Positions 1 through 9,266 are shown, counted from the first letter of the stretch. The stretch is DNA of 64,000 nucleotides from an uncultured Lachnospiraceae bacterium (GCA_900542015.1 UQLY01000001.1:124001-188000); one strand, 5' to 3'. A program made the numbers and translations. Notes: generated by a model from the letters alone, not told the origin.

Positions 1-495
1 CTGTGCATGCAGCGGCGCAAGGATCTGCCTTTCCCTGCGGGCGATTTGAACGGAAAGCTCCGCTTTCTCTTCGCTCACAAAATGAGCCTCCTGCATAAAA
101 CGGATGATTTGTGTATCGCTCTTTCCTTCTGCAAGCATTTTCATGGCAATTTTTGTGGGACGGATTCCCGTCAGATTTCCCCAGGGAAGGTCTTTCCCTG
201 TTTTCTCCCTCAGCGCCTGATATAAAAACGCCTTGATTGCGTTTTTGCCGCCGTCGCTGCCAAACCCCGATCCGTCATACTGTCCTGCTTCTTTGCCCTT
301 TTCATCAAAAAAACGAACCGAAGGCTTCTCCGCCTTCAAGACAATTTCCATCCGGATATCGGACTTTAATTCCTCCGCCTTCTTCTGATCCGTCGCCGGC
401 GCAAGCACTTTTACCGTTTCTCCGGGATAAAACGCCTTGACCAGAGAATGAATATCATATTCCAATCTGTCCGTATCTACCGTTACCGCGAACAT
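1..495 (-). CDS. hemZ: HemZ, coproporphyrinogen dehydrogenase-like radical SAM protein (3' part missing)
   Basis: The reading frame is open for 165 codons from the start to the window edge. The protein begins MFAVTVDTDRLEYDIHSLV and carries GNLTGIRPTKIA at about residues 120-131, a stretch typical of the N-terminal part of clostridial HemZ. The radical-SAM CxxxCxxC domain would lie beyond the window. HemZ proteins belong to the oxygen-independent coproporphyrinogen III oxidase-like family; their exact role in organisms that make little heme is unsettled. Two ATGs are adjacent (498 and 495). AGGAG ends 3 nt before the first and 6 nt before the second, so 495 is preferred. It sits 26 nt downstream of the MBL hydrolase in the conserved rel-MBL-hemZ order. 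The family call comes from the N-terminal part only. Confidence 0.82.
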   Translation of the reverse strand, partial: MFAVTVDTDRLEYDIHSLVKAFYPGETVKVLAPATDQKKAEELKSDIRMEIVLKAEKPSVRFFDEKGKEAGQYDGSGFGSDGGKNAIKAFLYQALREKTGKDLPWGNLTGIRPTKIAMKMLAEGKSDTQIIRFMQEAHFVSEEKAELSVQIARRERQILAPLHAQ

Positions 496-521
496 CATCT
501 GCTCCTATCATTTGTTAATGA

Positions 522-1148
522 TTATTGGACAAAAGGGTTGTACTGCTTCTCGTGTCCGATTGTCGTTGATTCTCCGTGTCCTGAAAAGACCTTCACTTCC
601 TCCGGCAGCACAAAGAGTTTTTCCTTTACGCTGCGTACCAGCGTGGAAGCGGAGCCGGTGGGAAAATCCGTCCTTCCTACGGATTCCAAAAAGAGAGTGT
701 CCCCTCCTACCAGGATTCCATCCTCCTCAAAATAATAACAACAGCTTCCCCTGGTATGTCCCGGCGTGGCAATGACCCGGAATGAAATTCCGGCTTCGGT
801 GCGAAGGTCCCCGTCGCGGACAAATCCGTCCGGTTCCACCGTATACGCCCTGCCGAACTGTTGTGAAAGATTTAAGTTTACGTCCCGGCAAAGGTCCGCT
901 TCTTCGTCCAGGGCATATACCTTAGCGCCGCTTAACTTTTTCAGCTCGTTGCAGCCCGCAATATGGTCGAAATGACCGTGGGTCAGATAAATCGCCGCAA
1001 CGCGAAAGCCCGCTTCGTTCAATTTTTCATAAATCATTTCCCCCTGATCCGCCGGATCAAAGAAAATAACCTCGTTTTTTCCTTCCTCGTATACAAAATA
1101 ACAGTTGGTCCCGCATACGCTCAAAATAAATTTTCCGATTTTTAACAT
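522..1148 (-). CDS. MBL-fold metallo-hydrolase (glyoxalase II-like)
   Basis: 208 residues, a complete single-domain metallo-beta-lactamase fold. The zinc signature THGHFDH (HxHxDH) is at residues 56-62, a second metal histidine is in TPGHTRGS near 128, GGDTLF follows near 147, and SGHGESTT near 189 supplies the last metal ligand. Such proteins hydrolyse thioesters such as S-lactoylglutathione analogues, or other esters; the substrate cannot be told from sequence. AGGAGG stands 5-6 nt before the ATG. It lies 30 nt downstream of rel and just upstream of hemZ, an arrangement common in Clostridia, so it is probably cotranscribed with both. Confidence 0.9.
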   Translation of the reverse strand: MLKIGKFILSVCGTNCYFVYEEGKNEVIFFDPADQGEMIYEKLNEAGFRVAAIYLTHGHFDHIAGCNELKKLSGAKVYALDEEADLCRDVNLNLSQQFGRAYTVEPDGFVRDGDLRTEAGISFRVIATPGHTRGSCCYYFEEDGILVGGDTLFLESVGRTDFPTGSASTLVRSVKEKLFVLPEEVKVFSGHGESTTIGHEKQYNPFVQ

Positions 1149-1178
1149 GTTTTCCTCCTACTGAAAACGGGGTGTTTC

Positions 1179-3497
1179 TCACCCCGATGTCCTTTCGATA
1201 TCAATGACGCTTTCCACATTTCTCAGCTTATCGATAATCCGGTTCAGCTCTTCCCTGCTGCTGATCTCAAAAGAGGTAGCCATTGTCGCCACGCCCTGTT
1301 TGCTGGTCTTGGTATTCATGCTGATGATATCGATATTCTTTTCGGTAAGCGCTCTGGAAATATCCGCCAGCAGACCGTTGCGGTTATCCGCATAGATCAC
1401 GATCTCGGCAAGATACTTCTCGCCGCCCTCCAGACTTTCTTCCTGCCACTCGGCGTCTATAAGCCTTGCGCGGTCGATCTCCTGCAGGTTGATCACGTTG
1501 ATACAGTCCGTTCTGTGGATGGATACGCCTCTGCCCCTTGTGACAAAACCTACGATTTCATCCCCCGGCACAGGCGAACAGCACTTGGAAAACCGCACTG
1601 CCACGTCGTGTATTCCCTTTACCACAATACCGCTCTGGGATTTGCCCTTGGGCAGCATCTGTTTCGCGGCTGCGCTTTCTTCCACGCTCTTTAATACTTC
1701 CTCGTCGGTCACCTGCTTTGCGTGATCTTTTTCAAAAAGCTCCCGCATTTTATTGACGATCTGTCCTTCTTTGAGCGCGCCGTGTCCGATCGCCGCCAGT
1801 ACGGATTCCCAATCCCGGAAGCCGTATTTTTTCATGACCGCTTCCATATAATCGGGGCGCATAATATCCACCTGATTGATGGATTTGGACTTGCAGTAAT
1901 TTTGCAGCAGGTCTTTGCCCTTTATAATATTTTCATCTTTAAACTCATTTTTAAACCACTGGTTGATCTTGTTTTTTGCCTGGGTGGATTTGACCACGTT
2001 CAGCCAGTCGCGGCTGGGACCTTTGGAGTTTTGGCTTGTAAGGATTTCCACCTTATCGCCGTTATTGATCACATAATCGATGGACACCAGCTTGCCGTTG
2101 ACCCTTGCTCCCACCATTTTATTGCCTACCGCCGAATGGATACTGTACGCAAAATCAATGGGCGTGGAACCCGCAGGCAGGTTTTTGACATCTCCCGTAG
2201 GCGTAAAACAGTAAACATTGTCCGCAAACAGGTCCAGGTCGCTCTTTAACAGCTTCATAAATTCCTTGTTGTCGGAAGTGTCCCTCTGCCATTCCAAAAT
2301 CTGTCTCAGCCAGGAAAGCTTTTCTTCCTCGCCCGTAGAGATTTTCTTGCCGTCGGAAGCCTCTTTATATTTCCAGTGCGCCGCGATACCGTATTCCGCC
2401 GTCCTGTGCATTTCATAGGTACGGATCTGAATCTCAAAGGGCTGTCCCGTAGAACCGATCAGGGTCGTGTGCAGGGACTGATACATGTTCGCTTTGGGCA
2501 TCGCAATATAGTCCTTGAATCTGCCCGGAATCGGCTTATACATCTCATGAATCACGCCCAGCGCCGCATAACATTCCTTGACGTTGTCCACAATGATGCG
2601 GACCGCAAACAGATCATAGATCTGGTCTATGGTCTTATTCTGGTTTTTCATTTTTTTATAGATACTGAAGAAATGCTTGACCCTGCCGTCGATCTTTGCC
2701 TGGATGCCCGCATTTTTGATATGCTTGCTGACTTCATCCACAATATCCTGCACGTATTTCTCGCGCTCGCTTTTGCGGATCGCTATTTTTTCCACCAGAT
2801 CATAATAGACGTCCGGTTCCAGATATTTTAAAGAAAGGTCGTCCAATTCAACTTTTACCTTGGAAATACCGAGTCTCTGGGCGATCGGCGAATAGATATC
2901 CAGCGTCTCCCGCGCCTTTTCCTGCTGCTTTTCGGGCGTCATGTGCTTCAGGGTACGCATGTTGTGCAGCCTGTCGGCGAGCTTGATAATAATGACCCTG
3001 ATATCCTTTGCCATGGCAAGGAACATTTTACGCATGTTCTCCGCCTGCAGCTCGATTTTATCCCCTTCGTACTGAATCCCGCCTAACTTGGTCACGCCGT
3101 CCACCAAAAGCGCAACGTCGCTTCCGAATTCCTGTTCGATTTCCTCGGTGGTAAAAATCGTATCTTCCACCACGTCGTGCAACAGCCCCGCCGCGATGGT
3201 TTCTTTATCCATTTCCAGATCCGCCAGTATGATCGCCACGCACAGCGGATGGATGATGTACGGTTCTCCCGATTTGCGCGCCTGATCCTTATGGGCATCA
3301 TAAGCGAGACGATACGCCTTCTCGATCAAAGTAATATCGTCGCTGGGGTGATACTTACGCACTCTGGTAATCAGATCGTCATAAAGCTCCTCGGGGCTTT
3401 TAAATTCCGCCATTGCTTCGATGCGTCCGTCGTCCAGTACCAGTTCGGTTTTCTCTTCTTCCGGTTGCATTGGCAAATTCTTTGTCGTTTCTTCCAT
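1179..3497 (-). CDS. rel: Bifunctional (p)ppGpp synthetase/hydrolase Rel
   Basis: 772 residues, the normal length for a long RelA/SpoT homologue. In order it has an HD hydrolase domain (about residues 50-200, with HD at 107-108 followed by VVEDT), the synthetase domain with RFKDYIAMPKANMYQSLHTT near residues 310-330, a TGS domain near 430-490 (FTPTGDVKNLPAGSTPIDFA), a helical/zinc-finger-like region with conserved CCSP near 645, and a C-terminal ACT domain from about 695. Both catalytic halves look intact, so it should make and degrade the stringent alarmone from GTP/GDP and ATP. RFKD in the synthetase is the form found in bifunctional Gram-positive Rel. It has its own promoter and heads the transcript leading to the MBL hydrolase and hemZ. 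Confidence 0.97.
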   Translation of the reverse strand: MEETTKNLPMQPEEEKTELVLDDGRIEAMAEFKSPEELYDDLITRVRKYHPSDDITLIEKAYRLAYDAHKDQARKSGEPYIIHPLCVAIILADLEMDKETIAAGLLHDVVEDTIFTTEEIEQEFGSDVALLVDGVTKLGGIQYEGDKIELQAENMRKMFLAMAKDIRVIIIKLADRLHNMRTLKHMTPEKQQEKARETLDIYSPIAQRLGISKVKVELDDLSLKYLEPDVYYDLVEKIAIRKSEREKYVQDIVDEVSKHIKNAGIQAKIDGRVKHFFSIYKKMKNQNKTIDQIYDLFAVRIIVDNVKECYAALGVIHEMYKPIPGRFKDYIAMPKANMYQSLHTTLIGSTGQPFEIQIRTYEMHRTAEYGIAAHWKYKEASDGKKISTGEEEKLSWLRQILEWQRDTSDNKEFMKLLKSDLDLFADNVYCFTPTGDVKNLPAGSTPIDFAYSIHSAVGNKMVGARVNGKLVSIDYVINNGDKVEILTSQNSKGPSRDWLNVVKSTQAKNKINQWFKNEFKDENIIKGKDLLQNYCKSKSINQVDIMRPDYMEAVMKKYGFRDWESVLAAIGHGALKEGQIVNKMRELFEKDHAKQVTDEEVLKSVEESAAAKQMLPKGKSQSGIVVKGIHDVAVRFSKCCSPVPGDEIVGFVTRGRGVSIHRTDCINVINLQEIDRARLIDAEWQEESLEGGEKYLAEIVIYADNRNGLLADISRALTEKNIDIISMNTKTSKQGVATMATSFEISSREELNRIIDKLRNVESVIDIERTSG

Positions 3498-3535
3498 ATT
3501 TACCGCCCATTTCCAAACTTTGCAAATCTAAAAAG

Positions 3536-3564
3536 ATTATAGTATTATTTTAACTTTTCGTCAA
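3536..3564 (-). promoter_or_regulatory. Sigma-A type promoter of rel
   Basis: On the minus strand TTGACG (3559-3564) and TATAAT (3536-3541) are separated by exactly 17 bp, a near-consensus vegetative promoter about 40 nt upstream of the rel start. It lies in the 197-bp divergent gap between rel and the potassium transporter genes. Confidence 0.8.
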
Positions 3565-3694
3565 TTTCCTGCTTCCGAATCCCCAAAAATAGTTTCAAAC
3601 GGCTCCCGGACGCGCGAAAAAATTCCGCGAACCATATTAAAATTGTATCAATTATGATAAAATACATTCTGTAAAACAAAGGAAGGAAACTGCC

Positions 3695-5035
3695 ATGTTA
3701 AAATTAGCAAAAAAAATCAGCACGACCCGATTGATTGCATTGAGCTTTCTTATCGTTATACTCACAGGCTCCGTCCTCTTATGCCTCCCGTTTTCTTCCC
3801 AAAACGGCGAATGGACAAACTTTATCGACGCCCTGTTTACCGCCACCAGCGCAACCTGCGTGACGGGTCTGGTCGTGTTTGACACCTATACGCACTGGTC
3901 CCTCTTCGGTCAGTTGGTCATCCTTGTCATGATTCAGATCGGCGGCATCGGTCTGATGACGATTATTATTATGGTATTTATCTTTTTAAAACGAAAGATC
4001 AGCCTCCACGAACGGTTGATTCTCATGCAGTCCGCAGGTACGGTCCGCATCAGCGGCATGGTAAAGCTGGTAAAGAGGATCGTAACGGGCACCCTGATCT
4101 GTGAAGGCGCCGGCGCGCTGCTTCTTGCCGTGCGTTTCATTCCCCAAATGGGGTTTTTGCAGGGCGTTTATTACGCCGTCTTTCATTCGGTCTCGGCTTT
4201 CTGCAACGCCGGCTTTGACCTCATGGGAAAATACGAGCCGTTTTCCTCCCTGACCGCCTATGAGACCGATCCGCTGGTCAGCATTGTGATCATGCTGTTG
4301 ATCGTCGTCGGAGGCATCGGCTTTTTGGTATGGGACGAGATCATCCGCTACGGATATTATTTTAAAAAATATTCCCTGCACGCCAAGATCGTCCTGAGCA
4401 CAACCTTGTTTTTGATCGTCGTCGGAACGCTCGGGATTTTCTGGCTGGAATACGACGGCGGGCTTGCCGGGCTTTCCCTCGGGGACAAGCTGCTCTCCTC
4501 CGCCTTTATGTCGGTAACCACCAGGACGGCGGGATTCAATACCATGGATTTATCCTCTTTGGGCGAAGCGGGAAGCCTGTTTTCCATGGTGTTAATGTTT
4601 ATCGGCGGAAGCCCCGGTTCTACGGCGGGCGGTATCAAGACCTCCACCCTTGCCGCCGTCTTTTTTGCCATGATCTCCATGTCAAGGGGACAAAAGCAGG
4701 TAACTTTATTTAAACGGACCCTGGGAGTCGATATCGTTAAACAGGCGTCGGTCATTATCATCATCTATCTGACCGGCATTCTGACCGCCACGGTCCTGAT
4801 CTGCCACCTGGAGCCTTACTCTCTGACGGACGTCCTCTTCGAGACCATATCCGCCGCGGCAACCGTCGGTCTGTCCCGCGGGCTGACGCCCTCTCTGGGA
4901 GCGGTATCCCATATCATCCTTGCGTTTCTGATGTTTGCAGGGCGCATCGGCGGACTGTCTATGATGCTGGTATTCGGCGAAGAAAAGCCTCAGGCGCCGG
5001 TCCAAAGACCGACGGAACCGATCATCATAGGTTAA
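3695..5035 (+). CDS. ktrB: TrkH/KtrB-family potassium uptake subunit
   Basis: 446 residues of largely hydrophobic sequence with the repeated M1-P-M2 arrangement of the K+ transporter superfamily. Selectivity-filter-like loops are visible: ATSATCVTGLVVFDTY (about 52-67), SVSAFCNAGFDLMG (about 165-178), SVTTRTAGFNTMDL (about 275-288) and SAAATVGLSRGLTP (about 388-401). GGSPGSTAGGIKTST near 305 is the conserved segment of the third repeat. It forms the membrane channel that works with the cytosolic KtrA/TrkA regulator encoded 64 nt downstream. GGAAGGAAA precedes the ATG. KtrB versus TrkH naming is by length and by the single-domain partner. Confidence 0.93.
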   Translation: MLKLAKKISTTRLIALSFLIVILTGSVLLCLPFSSQNGEWTNFIDALFTATSATCVTGLVVFDTYTHWSLFGQLVILVMIQIGGIGLMTIIIMVFIFLKRKISLHERLILMQSAGTVRISGMVKLVKRIVTGTLICEGAGALLLAVRFIPQMGFLQGVYYAVFHSVSAFCNAGFDLMGKYEPFSSLTAYETDPLVSIVIMLLIVVGGIGFLVWDEIIRYGYYFKKYSLHAKIVLSTTLFLIVVGTLGIFWLEYDGGLAGLSLGDKLLSSAFMSVTTRTAGFNTMDLSSLGEAGSLFSMVLMFIGGSPGSTAGGIKTSTLAAVFFAMISMSRGQKQVTLFKRTLGVDIVKQASVIIIIYLTGILTATVLICHLEPYSLTDVLFETISAAATVGLSRGLTPSLGAVSHIILAFLMFAGRIGGLSMMLVFGEEKPQAPVQRPTEPIIIG

Positions 5036-5099
5036 GGCTGAAAAACATTTAACATAAAGAAGGTCATATCAATTTATTGTAACAGAAAGGAAACGGGCT

Positions 5100-5762
5100 A
5101 TGAAATCAATTTTAGTTATCGGAATGGGCACTTTGGGAAGGCATCTTGCCGCCAAAATGCAGGAAATGGGCAACGACGTCATGATCATTGACAAAAACGA
5201 ATATATCATTCAGGAGCTTGCGCCGATCTTTCCCGACGCGATCGTCGGAGACTGCACCAACGAAGGGGTGCTTCGTTCCGTCGGCGTCAACAACTTCGAT
5301 TATTGTTTTGTGGCGATCGGAGAAGATTTTTATTCGTCTCTGGAAATCACTTCTATCCTGAAGGAGCTGGGAGCAAAATGTGTGATTTCCAAAGCAAAAC
5401 GCCAAAGACAGGCTGAATTTTTAAAGAAAATCGGAGCCGACGAGGTATTCTATCCCGAACGGGAAATTGCCGAAAAGCTCGCCGTCCGCTACAACGCCAC
5501 CAACATCTTCGACTATATCGAGCTGACTTCGGAATATTCGATTTTTGAAATTCCCCTGCTGCCCGAATGGATCGGTCAGACAATCGCGGCGGTGGACGTG
5601 CGCCGCAATTACAGCATCAATATCATTGCTGTCAAAAACGGGGCGAAAGTCGATCCCCTCCCCGGCGGCAATCACATATTTGAAAAAGGCAGCCATATCG
5701 TCGTCATCGGCAAAGCCTCCGACGTCTTCCGACTGACTGCCCGCATGAGTGAAGAAGAATAG
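5100..5762 (+). CDS. ktrA: TrkA/KtrA-family potassium uptake regulator (RCK)
   Basis: 220 residues. An N-terminal Rossmann RCK_N domain (GMGTLGRHLAAKM, residues 8-20, nucleotide-binding GxGxxG) is followed by a C-terminal TrkA_C domain from about 135. VIDKN-like acidic residues end beta-strand 2 (MIIDKNEY). It is the cytosolic octameric gating ring that binds ATP/ADP or NAD(H) and controls the channel encoded just upstream. Single RCK units of this length are typical of KtrA rather than the duplicated TrkA. AAAGGA lies 8 nt before the start. It converges with degV 6 nt away. Confidence 0.93.
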   Translation: MKSILVIGMGTLGRHLAAKMQEMGNDVMIIDKNEYIIQELAPIFPDAIVGDCTNEGVLRSVGVNNFDYCFVAIGEDFYSSLEITSILKELGAKCVISKAKRQRQAEFLKKIGADEVFYPEREIAEKLAVRYNATNIFDYIELTSEYSIFEIPLLPEWIGQTIAAVDVRRNYSINIIAVKNGAKVDPLPGGNHIFEKGSHIVVIGKASDVFRLTARMSEEE

Positions 5763-5785
5763 CCGTGCTTAACGGCAGCCTTCTT
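5755..5785. terminator. Possible bidirectional terminator between ktrA and degV
   Basis: GCCGT-GCTTA-ACGGC forms a short hairpin (5762-5776) flanked by GAAGAA on the left and TTCTTT on the right, which extend the pairing loosely. It overlaps the end of ktrA and the stop of degV. The stem is short, so this is a weak call. Confidence 0.4.
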
Positions 5786-6647
5786 TGATGTCAAAAGAAA
5801 TCCCTACGGTCCTCGGTCCCGCATTGGCGGCGATTACCGCGCTGATCTGATAGTATCCGGCGGGACCGTAACCGAGCCGTTCTCTCATAACCGCTTCCAT
5901 TTCGTCTCTCGCCTGCAGGTCGCTTCCGTAGATAATCTCATAAGGCGACCCCGGCTCCATATCCGCAAGGGTCATATCGACAATTTTACCGATCAGCTTG
6001 CCCTCGCCCCTGATCTTTGCAGCCGTGGAAATGTATTTATCATAAATCTTCATAATCGGTTTCAGGTTCAGCCTGTCGCCCACAAAAGCGGCGGCGCTGG
6101 GAATCCTCCCCGATTTTCCCGCATAGCGCAGAGTATACATACCGAAATAGATCCTGCGTTTTTTGAGTTTTTCTTTCAGATAAGCGGTAATTTCTTCCGC
6201 ACCTTTCCCTTCCTTTATCATTTTAGCCGCGGCGACCACAGGCGCGCCGTACAGGGAAGAATACCCCTTCCCGTCAAAATTGTAAATATTAACTTTTCCC
6301 TTATATTCGGGATGCTCGTCATAAAACAATTCCTTTGCCATCAGCGAATTGACATAGGTAGAAGACCCTTCGGAATTGATCAGGACAAGAATCAGATCCG
6401 TATACCCCGCCTGCGCCTCTTTCAGATATAACTCCTGAAATTCAAAAGGCGTAAGCTGAGAAGTCTTGGGGATCTCGTCATATTGAGCCATCAGTTCATA
6501 AAAACCTTCATTGTCAAAATCGATCCTGCTGGTGTAGGACTGATCCCCCAGCATAACCTGAAAAGGCAGGATTTTAATATCCAAATTCCTTTCGTCTTCA
6601 TAAGAAATATCGCTTGCCGCATCCGTAATGATCCTGATTTTTTCCAT
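5769..6647 (-). CDS. DegV-family fatty-acid-binding protein (FakB-like)
   Basis: 292 residues. The N-terminus IRIITDAASDISYEDE matches the DegV start, with TSQLTPFEFQELY near residues 60-72 and the conserved GYSSLYGAPVVAA and YAGKSGRIP segments in the second half. DegV proteins bind a fatty acid; the characterised FakB members present it to the kinase FakA to make acyl-phosphate for phospholipid synthesis. Whether this one is a FakB partner cannot be shown from sequence. GGAGGAAAAG precedes the ATG. It lies 28 nt downstream of a PaaI thioesterase, a plausible acyl-chain context. Confidence 0.9.
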   Translation of the reverse strand: MEKIRIITDAASDISYEDERNLDIKILPFQVMLGDQSYTSRIDFDNEGFYELMAQYDEIPKTSQLTPFEFQELYLKEAQAGYTDLILVLINSEGSSTYVNSLMAKELFYDEHPEYKGKVNIYNFDGKGYSSLYGAPVVAAAKMIKEGKGAEEITAYLKEKLKKRRIYFGMYTLRYAGKSGRIPSAAAFVGDRLNLKPIMKIYDKYISTAAKIRGEGKLIGKIVDMTLADMEPGSPYEIIYGSDLQARDEMEAVMRERLGYGPAGYYQISAVIAANAGPRTVGISFDIKEGCR

Positions 6648-6675
6648 CTTTTCCTCCTCAAAAATTCTTTCCCTC

Positions 6676-7092
6676 TTATTTTTCGTATTCCAGTTCTCCC
6701 AATTTGTAATACTCCATATCCGCCTTACAAATCAGTATTCCCCTGTCGTCTCGTATATACACATCATACCGGTATAATGTTTTTCCCGCCTTTAATTCGA
6801 CTGCCTCCGCATAAAGCGTGCCGCAGCCTGTTGCCGGATTCAAATAAGAAATCGTCCCCGTCGTCGTTGTAACCGCCGCGCCGTGGGTCATCGCCGCCGT
6901 TCCTCCCACCGTATCGCAGATGGAAAACAGGCATCCGCCGTGCACCGAACCCATGGGATTTAACTGATCCTTCCCTACCGCAATTTCAGCCTTTGCCTTT
7001 CCCTCTCCAAGCTCCGTAAACGTGAGATGGCTGTACCGGATATAACCCTGATCCTCCTGTACCCGTTGTTTTAAAAAGTCATATAGCCGCAT
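6676..7092 (-). CDS. PaaI-family hotdog-fold thioesterase
   Basis: 138 residues, the normal size for one hotdog domain. The signature NPMGSVHGGCLFSICDTVGG (about 46-65) contains the HGG helix-start and the catalytic-type acidic residue. Family members hydrolyse acyl- or aryl-CoA thioesters in the cytosol; the substrate is unknown here. A promoter is visible about 60 nt upstream and the gene is followed 28 nt later by degV, so the two probably form one transcript. Confidence 0.88.
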   Translation of the reverse strand: MRLYDFLKQRVQEDQGYIRYSHLTFTELGEGKAKAEIAVGKDQLNPMGSVHGGCLFSICDTVGGTAAMTHGAAVTTTTGTISYLNPATGCGTLYAEAVELKAGKTLYRYDVYIRDDRGILICKADMEYYKLGELEYEK

Positions 7093-7149
7093 TTCGTATG
7101 GTGTCCTTTTTTTTATTCGATATTTTTGCTGAAAATATTACCTTCTTAA

Positions 7150-7178
7150 TTTATATACCTCTTTGCAGTAGTTTGCAA
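7150..7178 (-). promoter_or_regulatory. Promoter of the thioesterase-degV pair
   Basis: Minus-strand TTGCAA (7173-7178) and TATAAA (7150-7155) are spaced by 17 bp and sit about 60 nt before the thioesterase ATG. Confidence 0.6.
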
Positions 7179-7361
7179 GAAAAGATTGCTCTGAATCATT
7201 CCAGAATTCGTACAGAGGTTGATTTCATTCTGATCCACATATTTTATTCTAGTATCCCTGTCATTTTCCTGCAAGCAGATTCCTGTGCATACTTCTATAA
7301 AGATTAAACCATAAAAATGTATCATATTTGCTTTTACAAACAGCATTTCTGATATCCAAAA

Positions 7362-7407
7362 AGAAGAAGGCATCTTAAATCCTTTTTATGAATCTAAGAT
7401 GCCCTCC
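7362..7407 (-). terminator. Intrinsic terminator of the sugar ABC operon
   Basis: On the minus strand GGCATCTTA and TAAGATGCC pair perfectly over 9 bp, extended outward by AGGAG/TTCTT with G-U pairs, and are followed by TTCTTCTTTTT. It lies about 45 nt after the stop of the HAD gene and closes the transcript. Confidence 0.8.
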
Positions 7408-7452
7408 TCTTTGACAAATGAGAAAAAATTTATCTAAAAAAAGTTATACCCT

Positions 7453-8118
7453 CTATATAATAAAATCCAGTACCTCTTGCAGCTGATTGATGGATACATC
7501 TGCATTTTCCAGAACCTGGCTGTTATTTCCACAGTTTAAATACCCCAGGCAGGCAATATCCGCTTCTTTCGCCGCCCTGCATCCGGAGGCAGAATCTTCA
7601 ATGACCACCGCTTCTTTTGCACTTATCTGCATTTTATCCAGCATTTTCATAAAAATATCCGGTGCAGGCTTGAGATTTTCGATTTTCTCGCCGCCCATAA
7701 TGCAGTCAAAATAACCGGTCAGCCCCATACGATCCAGTATTTGTACGATAAAGCCACGGTCTGAACCGGAACAGATGGTAATCAGTTTTTCCTTTTCTTT
7801 TAATTGCCGCAAAAGCTCTCTAAGCCCCGGCGATTCTTTCTGCTGCCGTTCCTCTAAGATTTTTAAGGTCAGCCTGTATTGTTCCTCTGCCAGCCTTTCA
7901 GGGCTTTCATTTACCCGGTTTTCGGCAATGACCCTTTTCCAGAACTCTACATTGGAATGTCCTACGGATAAATGCAGGTCTTCTTTCAAAGCAAGCTTTC
8001 TGTCGGAGCATATGATTTCCTTTGCCTTAGCATGCGCCCATTCGGTATCCATTATGACTCCGTCAAAATCAAATATGACCATTTTTACTTTCCACAAACC
8101 GTTATCCTCCTTCTTCAT
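7453..8118 (-). CDS. HAD-superfamily hydrolase, beta-phosphoglucomutase-like
   Basis: 221 residues. HAD motif I is FDFDGVIMDTE, motif II is CSGSDRG near 118, and motif III/IV is KPAPDIFMKML followed by VIEDSASGCRAA. The cap type and the VIED-S-G pattern are those of beta-phosphoglucomutase and related sugar-phosphate phosphatases. In a sugar ABC operon it probably processes a phosphorylated sugar in the cytosol. The ATG overlaps the stop of the ATPase gene (ATGA). However, AGGAGG stands 8 nt before an in-frame TTG at codon 8 (8097), so translation may start there. Confidence 0.88.
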   Translation of the reverse strand: MKKEDNGLWKVKMVIFDFDGVIMDTEWAHAKAKEIICSDRKLALKEDLHLSVGHSNVEFWKRVIAENRVNESPERLAEEQYRLTLKILEERQQKESPGLRELLRQLKEKEKLITICSGSDRGFIVQILDRMGLTGYFDCIMGGEKIENLKPAPDIFMKMLDKMQISAKEAVVIEDSASGCRAAKEADIACLGYLNCGNNSQVLENADVSINQLQEVLDFII

Positions 8119-9266
8119 TTCCCATGAATCCCTGACAGATACTCTGCATCTGTCAGCTCCATACTCTCTTCGGGCTCATAGGCTGCAGGATAACCCACAT
8201 TCATTTCATTTTCTATACTGAAAAAGCTTAATTTGGAAGGATTTAATTTCCAATACACAGCTTCCCCTTTTTTAAGCTCCTCCCCGATCTCAATGCAGGC
8301 AATACATTCGCTATGATCGAGATCAAAGTAAGCTCCCAGCCTGTTGCCGTAATTTTCCACATATTTTATGCAGATGGGAATGCTTTTGTCATCCGGCTCA
8401 TTGGATAACTGTACATTCTCCGGGCGGATACCCATATAAAAGCGCTCCCCGCCTGTACCTTTTAATACATCCAGCCACTGATCATCCAATTCCGTTTCTG
8501 CGTCCCCTATTTTTAATTTTCTCCCTGTAAGCTGAACCTTCATAATATTCATAGGCGGAGAACCGATAAACTTTGCCGTAAACACATTGACCGGACGATG
8601 ATAGATGTTATATGGCGTATCCGCCATCTGGATCTTGCCGTTATACATCAATACAACCTTCTGTCCGATAGTCATTGCTTCGATCTGGTCATGGGTCACA
8701 TACACAAAGGTAGGGTGGTTGATCTCATGGAGTTTTACAAGCTCCTTTCGTGCCTGGACCCGTAACTGGGCATCCAGATTGGAAAGCGGCTCATCCAAAA
8801 GGAAATACTCTGCATTTTTAACCGCAGCTCTTGCCAGTGCCACCCTTTGACGCTGTCCTCCTGATAACTGCCTCGGCAGGCGGTCTTCTAACCCTTCCAA
8901 TTTCAGGATCTTCATTACTTCCTGTACTCTTTTCCGGATTTCCTCCTTGGGCAATTTATGGGTTCTCAGTCCGAATGCAATATTTTTATATACTGTCATA
9001 TGGGGAAACAAGGCATAATTCTGAAATACCATGGCAATATCCCGGTCTCCGCTTTCCACATCGTTTACAAGACGGTCACCCATATACAGCTTTCCTGAGG
9101 TTATTTCCTCCAGACCTGCGATCATACGCAATGTAGTGGTTTTCCCGCAGCCGGACGGTCCCAGCAAAATCACACGCTGCCCCGATTCTATTTCCAGGTT
9201 CAGATCATCGATTACTTTTGTCTTTCCAAATGATTTTGTCACATGTTCAAATTTGATCGTATTCAT
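8115..9266 (-). CDS. Sugar ABC transporter ATP-binding protein (MsmK/UgpC type)
   Basis: 383 residues. Walker A GPSGCGKTT (36-44), Q-loop VFQNYALFPHMTVYKN, signature LSGGQRQRVALARA, Walker B YFLLDEPLSN and the switch histidine VTHDQIEAMT are all intact. The C-terminal third is the TOBE/MOP-like regulatory domain (from about 240, GSPPMNIMKV, GIRPENV) found in CUT1 importers. It powers the two permeases encoded upstream. It begins 10 nt after the permease gene and overlaps the HAD gene by 4 nt. Confidence 0.95.
   Translation of the reverse strand: MNTIKFEHVTKSFGKTKVIDDLNLEIESGQRVILLGPSGCGKTTTLRMIAGLEEITSGKLYMGDRLVNDVESGDRDIAMVFQNYALFPHMTVYKNIAFGLRTHKLPKEEIRKRVQEVMKILKLEGLEDRLPRQLSGGQRQRVALARAAVKNAEYFLLDEPLSNLDAQLRVQARKELVKLHEINHPTFVYVTHDQIEAMTIGQKVVLMYNGKIQMADTPYNIYHRPVNVFTAKFIGSPPMNIMKVQLTGRKLKIGDAETELDDQWLDVLKGTGGERFYMGIRPENVQLSNEPDDKSIPICIKYVENYGNRLGAYFDLDHSECIACIEIGEELKKGEAVYWKLNPSKLSFFSIENEMNVGYPAAYEPEESMELTDAEYLSGIHGK

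Larger units (their letters stand above)
7093..7452. other. 360-bp intergenic region: thioesterase promoter and operon terminator
   Basis: This AT-rich gap contains the promoter of the thioesterase/degV pair near 7150-7178 and the terminator of the sugar operon near 7362-7407. Short open frames on both strands lack a ribosome site and recognisable homology. I see no gene in it. Confidence 0.6.

Noticed and set aside
1722..2831. Long open frames on the plus strand opposite rel
   Set aside because: They are antisense to strongly conserved Rel domains, have no ribosome sites and show no family resemblance.
7098..7373. Two 70-75 codon frames in the gap before the thioesterase
   Set aside because: No ribosome sites, no homology, and they overlap a promoter and a terminator.
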